DNA of 64,000 nucleotides from Unio delphinus (lineage: Eukaryota; Mollusca; Bivalvia; Unionida; Unionidae): the NCBI GenBank assembly GCA_029339505.1, contig JAQISU010000233.1:1720001-1784000 (forward strand). Reading direction: 5' to 3'. The translations under genes and the position numbers were made by a program. Below, piece after piece: positions 59,911 to 64,000 of the stretch (position 1 is its first letter; each line of letters starts with the position of its first letter). The notes under the pieces were generated by a model, which saw only the letters and a program-made list of their open reading frames with translations, searched no databases and was not told the DNA's origin.

Positions 59911-61916
59911 CCCTTGTCGTACCTTCCACAAATATTATAAAAAATTATCTCTCAGATGTATGGAATATATATTCAGCATATATCCAGCCAAACAAAATGT
60001 TTATAAAATGTGATAAATGTTAATACGTAAGTTTATAATTAGCAAAATGTTAATAACATATGCATAGTGGTTCTGTTATATTTTATTGATACTGGATATA
60101 AATAATGAGAACTAACCTCGCTATTTTAAAAATTTTGGTAGCAGTTTTATGAATAAAATTTAAATTTAATCAACCTAAAATTCATTAAATATATATGTCT
60201 TGTTTAGAAGAACATCTATATACATTGTTGGCTCAGATGCAATGATAAAACAAAGGCAGAAGTATCATAAATACAATAATATCCACGACAGTGTTTTTCC
60301 ACCAGAAGTTACTTATCCTATTTTAAGATACCTGCAATTAGTTTAGCCGTTGTTATAATAATAGTGAATTAATTTTGCTAATGAGACGAAAGTCATATTA
60401 CATTATACAGTATATATGTATACTACATCATTACTAATTATATCTTTGTAAAGCAACTGCGCTACTACTAGTCTCGTGTATCGTGCATAAAGCCACATTT
60501 TCCAAGGTCGAATATTAATATTGAGAAAAAGTTAATTAAAATCACAACTCAATTAAATAACCCCGAGTGAAACTGAGATATTAACAAAATTGTCAAAAAT
60601 GAGTTTGCACAAGATGATGCGTCTCATGTTTCTTCAACATTTAGGATAGACGGCAATGGTACTGTTGGTTACTCCACAATGAACGACACACGAGCAGCGC
60701 ATTTTATGAATAAACTTGTTGACGAGAGCAAGTACATATTTAATATAAAATGTATATTCGAATATATCAGCTAAGATGGTCCGACATGAACTGATCGTTA
60801 CAAACTCGATCCCGTTAAGGATCACGGCGACAAAACCAAAATGTCGCCAACGTGAATACATACTCCAAACTAACCTTTTTACTGGAACAGACAAACCATA
60901 TTGCAATATTCGGGTATCCGTTGTTTTGTATGCACTGTATCCTTTCAACTAGCTGATATTAATACACTTGTCTCATTGCGATAGAGAAAGGCACATCCAT
61001 ATTACACTGAGTGGCCCAACGTGTCATACACACTTTATTAACAAGACACGTGGAAAATAACTTACAGAATCACGAATAAAAATATTACACTTGGTAAAGT
61101 CTCTTAACTAAATTAAATAACGTAGCGATGTTGGATAAAACATTTCAGTTTCTGATCGTGGAAGAAAAAGCACGAAATTTTGTATCATTCCGACAGATAT
61201 TGTAGTAAGGGCGTCCCAATTCTGATGATAGACTTTAATGCACAATGGCCAATATGTCTACATAAAGATGATAAATATTGAGTTCTTCCTATATATATAT
61301 ATATATTCCTATTTTTTTACGTTGTGTAGTTCCAGTCTTGATGGGATCTCTAAATCGTTGTTCACGTCTATAGTCATAATTTCACATCTGTGTAAAATAA
61401 ATAGCATCTTCCTCCAAAACTCTAAAACAAAATTTATTTCTCAATTTTTTTCTATTTTAGTTTGGCAAGCAGCCAAATGTAATATGTATTCAATAAGAAA
61501 AAATATATGTATTATATGGTAATTGTTAATGATCATGTTATAAGTAGGATATAATCTTTAGAAAAGATACAATGCTCATAGCACGTTTAAGTAACCTGAC
61601 GACTTGACATTGAATGCAACACAATGTTTGTTTTCTTCAAATATAATCAGGTATTATTGGCTCAGGAGTACAAATACAATATAAAAATATTGTATCTGGC
61701 TCCGGGAAATGCATACAAACCATTGCTACGTATCAACTAAATAATAGTAATAATACTAATAATACTAATACCAACAACACATATATCATAATAATAATGA
61801 TCTTATACTTGTTTTCCTATTTCCTCGCTCGCTTTAACTTTTATTAATTATCTTAATTTTGCAAACGTTTCGACATATTTTATTTCTGAAGGTATGGTAA
61901 ATGATACTTATATATG

Positions 61917-61919
<3 letters not shown>

Positions 61920-61992
<73 letters not shown>
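61920..61992. repeat. (AT)n microsatellite
   Basis: About 36 units. Confidence 0.97.
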
Positions 61993-61993
<1 letters not shown>

Positions 61994-61994
61994 C

Positions 61995-63045
61995 CCTAAG
62001 CATACAAAACGGTGATACGTTATATAAATCTCTTTACTGTGGAAGCTTATAAAAATAAATTATAAAGACAGCATTCAGTTAATGACTATAATATTACAGG
62101 CATTGTATATTAGTGGTTCTTTGATGACGGTTCTAGACCAAATGTAGTAGATCCCTTTTATCGTAGAGGATGTGCGCGTTGGAGCATATTACTATGAGGA
62201 GATCACACGAGACCTGTGTTCTGGGCCATCTGGACTAGATGAGGTAAGTGGTTGATTGGATGAATGATACCAATATGTTAGCTGGACCAATATCAGTAAA
62301 ATCAAGATGGACACTTGTGTTGGTGGTGATTATATTGTATGATGTTTATTGCTAGCATGGGCAAGTCATAAGGAAACATTGTCCGAACTACCGACATGGG
62401 TATGTCCTTCTGCGTAAAACGAGCTAGATGCGAGCGTCCAATGCACCATCGATCATAACGTTTAGATGCTGGGTTGGCGATCACTAATACAGATCCTAGT
62501 AATATTAGATGATTGTGTAGGAAGAAGAGGAGGGATCACGATGTGCACAAAGATGATAGTGTACCAGTGTAGGATATGTTATGTCCATCACAGGCCTAAG
62601 AAGCATCACAATAAGCACTATTATATCAATAATAAGCTGAGGAATTTAACCTTACTATGGTACAACAAGAACAATTTTGTTATTGGATTAACCTGGTCAC
62701 GCTCGCTAACTCCGACTTTGTATGACATTTATCAGCTAGGTATACGTATTCAGGTGTATTTTTTTAATTGACTTGATTACCAGAATCCGCTGAGAAATGA
62801 AGGCCAGTTTGTAGTAAATGCGTGTCAACAGAATACAATAAGATTATTGCACAGTTGTATCTTCAACTGTATCAGCACTGCTGTAGGAATCCACGAGTTA
62901 AATTTGTTAGGGAAACCAAACCTGTTCACCAGATAATTTGGCTGCCTTTCATTGAAAGGACCATTTTGATCCTAAACATATCCTGGCTGTTTTGTATGGA
63001 ATTCCTGTTCGCATAAAGAACCATCGTTAGACTCACCTGAGATAT
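61995..63045. other. Less AT-rich stretch, no gene recognised
   Basis: Base composition is more balanced than its surroundings and two short plus-strand frames (62466-62771 and 62822-63016) occur, as in an old transposon coding region, but no transposase or other motif could be identified. Confidence 0.3.
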
Positions 63046-63049
63046 ATTT

Positions 63050-63240
63050 AAGCTCATGTAACCTAGTGGTTAGATGCGTGGAATCGCTGATTTGAAACCC
63101 AGTCGAGTCATACTGAAGACAAAACAAAAATGGCACTAGCAGGTGCCTCGCTAGTCGTTCGGTTGTATGGATTTAGTCAGGACTGGTCGGCTTTGTGTCA
63201 AAGTAATGTGACTGGGTGGGATATGACGTGTCAGTCACTT
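63050..63240 (+). mobile_element. tRNA-derived SINE, copy 3
   Basis: The head carries an A box (gtaacctagtggttagatg) and a degraded B box (gatttgaaaccc). The shared central domain follows (ggtgcctcgctagtcgttc and aatgtgactgggtggga). The 3' tail is unlike those of the other two copies. Confidence 0.75.
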
Positions 63241-63683
63241 CCTATTTTGGTCTCCTGAGGATACATCCTGGGTTGTGATTTTGATACTTCGGTGTTTCAT
63301 ATGATTATACTAGTTCTCGATCTCTGGAGAAAAAAAAACATCTGAGACTCAGTAGGTAATATTGTATATTCCACATGCTGCTTTTTAGAGTCCTGTTAAA
63401 TCGCTCCCAGAGAGCAGCTTTGACCCGATTTGCATTTTATGCATCTCTGTGTTATTTACTTTTAAGCCAATTAGAGACGGTTTTCTTCTAAAGTTCGCTG
63501 CCGTAATCCACCGGCAATCGTTAGGATTTACAGACACCCAAACCGCTTTCCAACGTCTCAACTATATAGTTTCCATTTAATTTTTTAGTAGAATACCCCA
63601 AGTGTTATAGCTTTTCACATCGATGACCGCCTTACCTAATATACTTGAAATGATCGTTATGAAAGATGAAATCTCACATATTG

Positions 63684-63688
<5 letters not shown>

Positions 63689-63745
<57 letters not shown>
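63689..63745. repeat. (AT)n microsatellite
   Basis: About 28 units. Confidence 0.97.
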
Positions 63746-63746
<1 letters not shown>

Positions 63747-64000
63747 GCTGACCAGAGGTCGTCCTCCGTCAAAGCAATGACCTTATGATGTGGAAAAACG
63801 CTTATGGATGGGATTTGGCAGCTCATCCACGATAGTGTTTAGCGTCTGAGATACGTTATTTATTGTTGTGATCTCGGTGTACCATTTACACCGATTCCCA
63901 GCCAATGTTTAGTCCCTACAATGCTATGCGACAGGCACAGTATGCTAATTCCCGTGAGTTTCTCAGTTTGAGCTCCTTCCGATACATCGCCATTAAACTG

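Larger units (their letters stand above)
56270..61915. other. AT-rich stretch, no gene seen
   Basis: Contains several microsatellites and one ~135-bp direct repeat, listed separately. No coding region, RNA gene or transposon protein could be supported on either strand. Confidence 0.5.

Noticed and set aside
62302..63016. Possible degraded transposase
   Set aside because: Balanced base composition only; no DDE/DDD signature or terminal repeats found in any frame.

Overview
This is AT-rich animal nuclear DNA with long gene-poor stretches. It holds intron-type splice signals, non-LTR and Gypsy retroelements, tRNA-derived SINEs and very many microsatellites. The mix (an I/Nimb-type LINE, a Gmr1-like Gypsy element with a SCAN-like Gag, a SINE with a shared central domain, an F54H12.2-like gene) points to a lophotrochozoan, most likely a mollusc. 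That is inference; no species-diagnostic gene is present. No rRNA, intact tRNA, CRISPR array or prokaryotic operon was seen.

Layout. 0-1.75 kb: a broken F54H12.2-like gene (virus/Polinton-associated family) followed 5 bp later by an intact 166-aa ORF. 2-7 kb: minisatellites and a dispersed repeat. 7.7-19.4 kb and 42.8-49.9 kb: two collinear, directly oriented copies of a duplicated block, each with a flavin amine oxidase (polyamine-oxidase-like) gene on the minus strand. The first copy is a pseudogene. The second is open and may take a signal-peptide exon at 53.1-53.2 kb. 19.4-35.3 kb: three tandem copies of a 1.2-1.8 kb unit that have served as landing sites. Copy 2 carries a 1791-bp insertion with a perfect 15-bp target-site duplication (TSD) and a 336-aa ORF of no recognised family, plus an older dispersed repeat. 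Copy 3 carries a full-length 7848-bp LINE with a 12-bp TSD. 40.4-42.75 kb: a decayed Gmr1-like Gypsy element in which integrase follows protease directly; a 310-bp repeat lies inside its protease region and has a base-for-base identical inverted partner at 35.7 kb. 50.7-53.05 kb: a dense cluster of simple-sequence arrays. 53.3-64 kb: mostly unannotatable AT-rich DNA with microsatellites and one SINE.

The most interesting relationship is between the LINE and the 1791-bp element. They share a roughly 380-bp 3' tail that folds into the same hairpins in both although the stem sequences differ by compensatory changes. This suggests an ORF-bearing non-autonomous retroelement mobilised by the LINE's reverse transcriptase through a structured 3' RNA. 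The 336-aa protein is the best candidate here for something undescribed.
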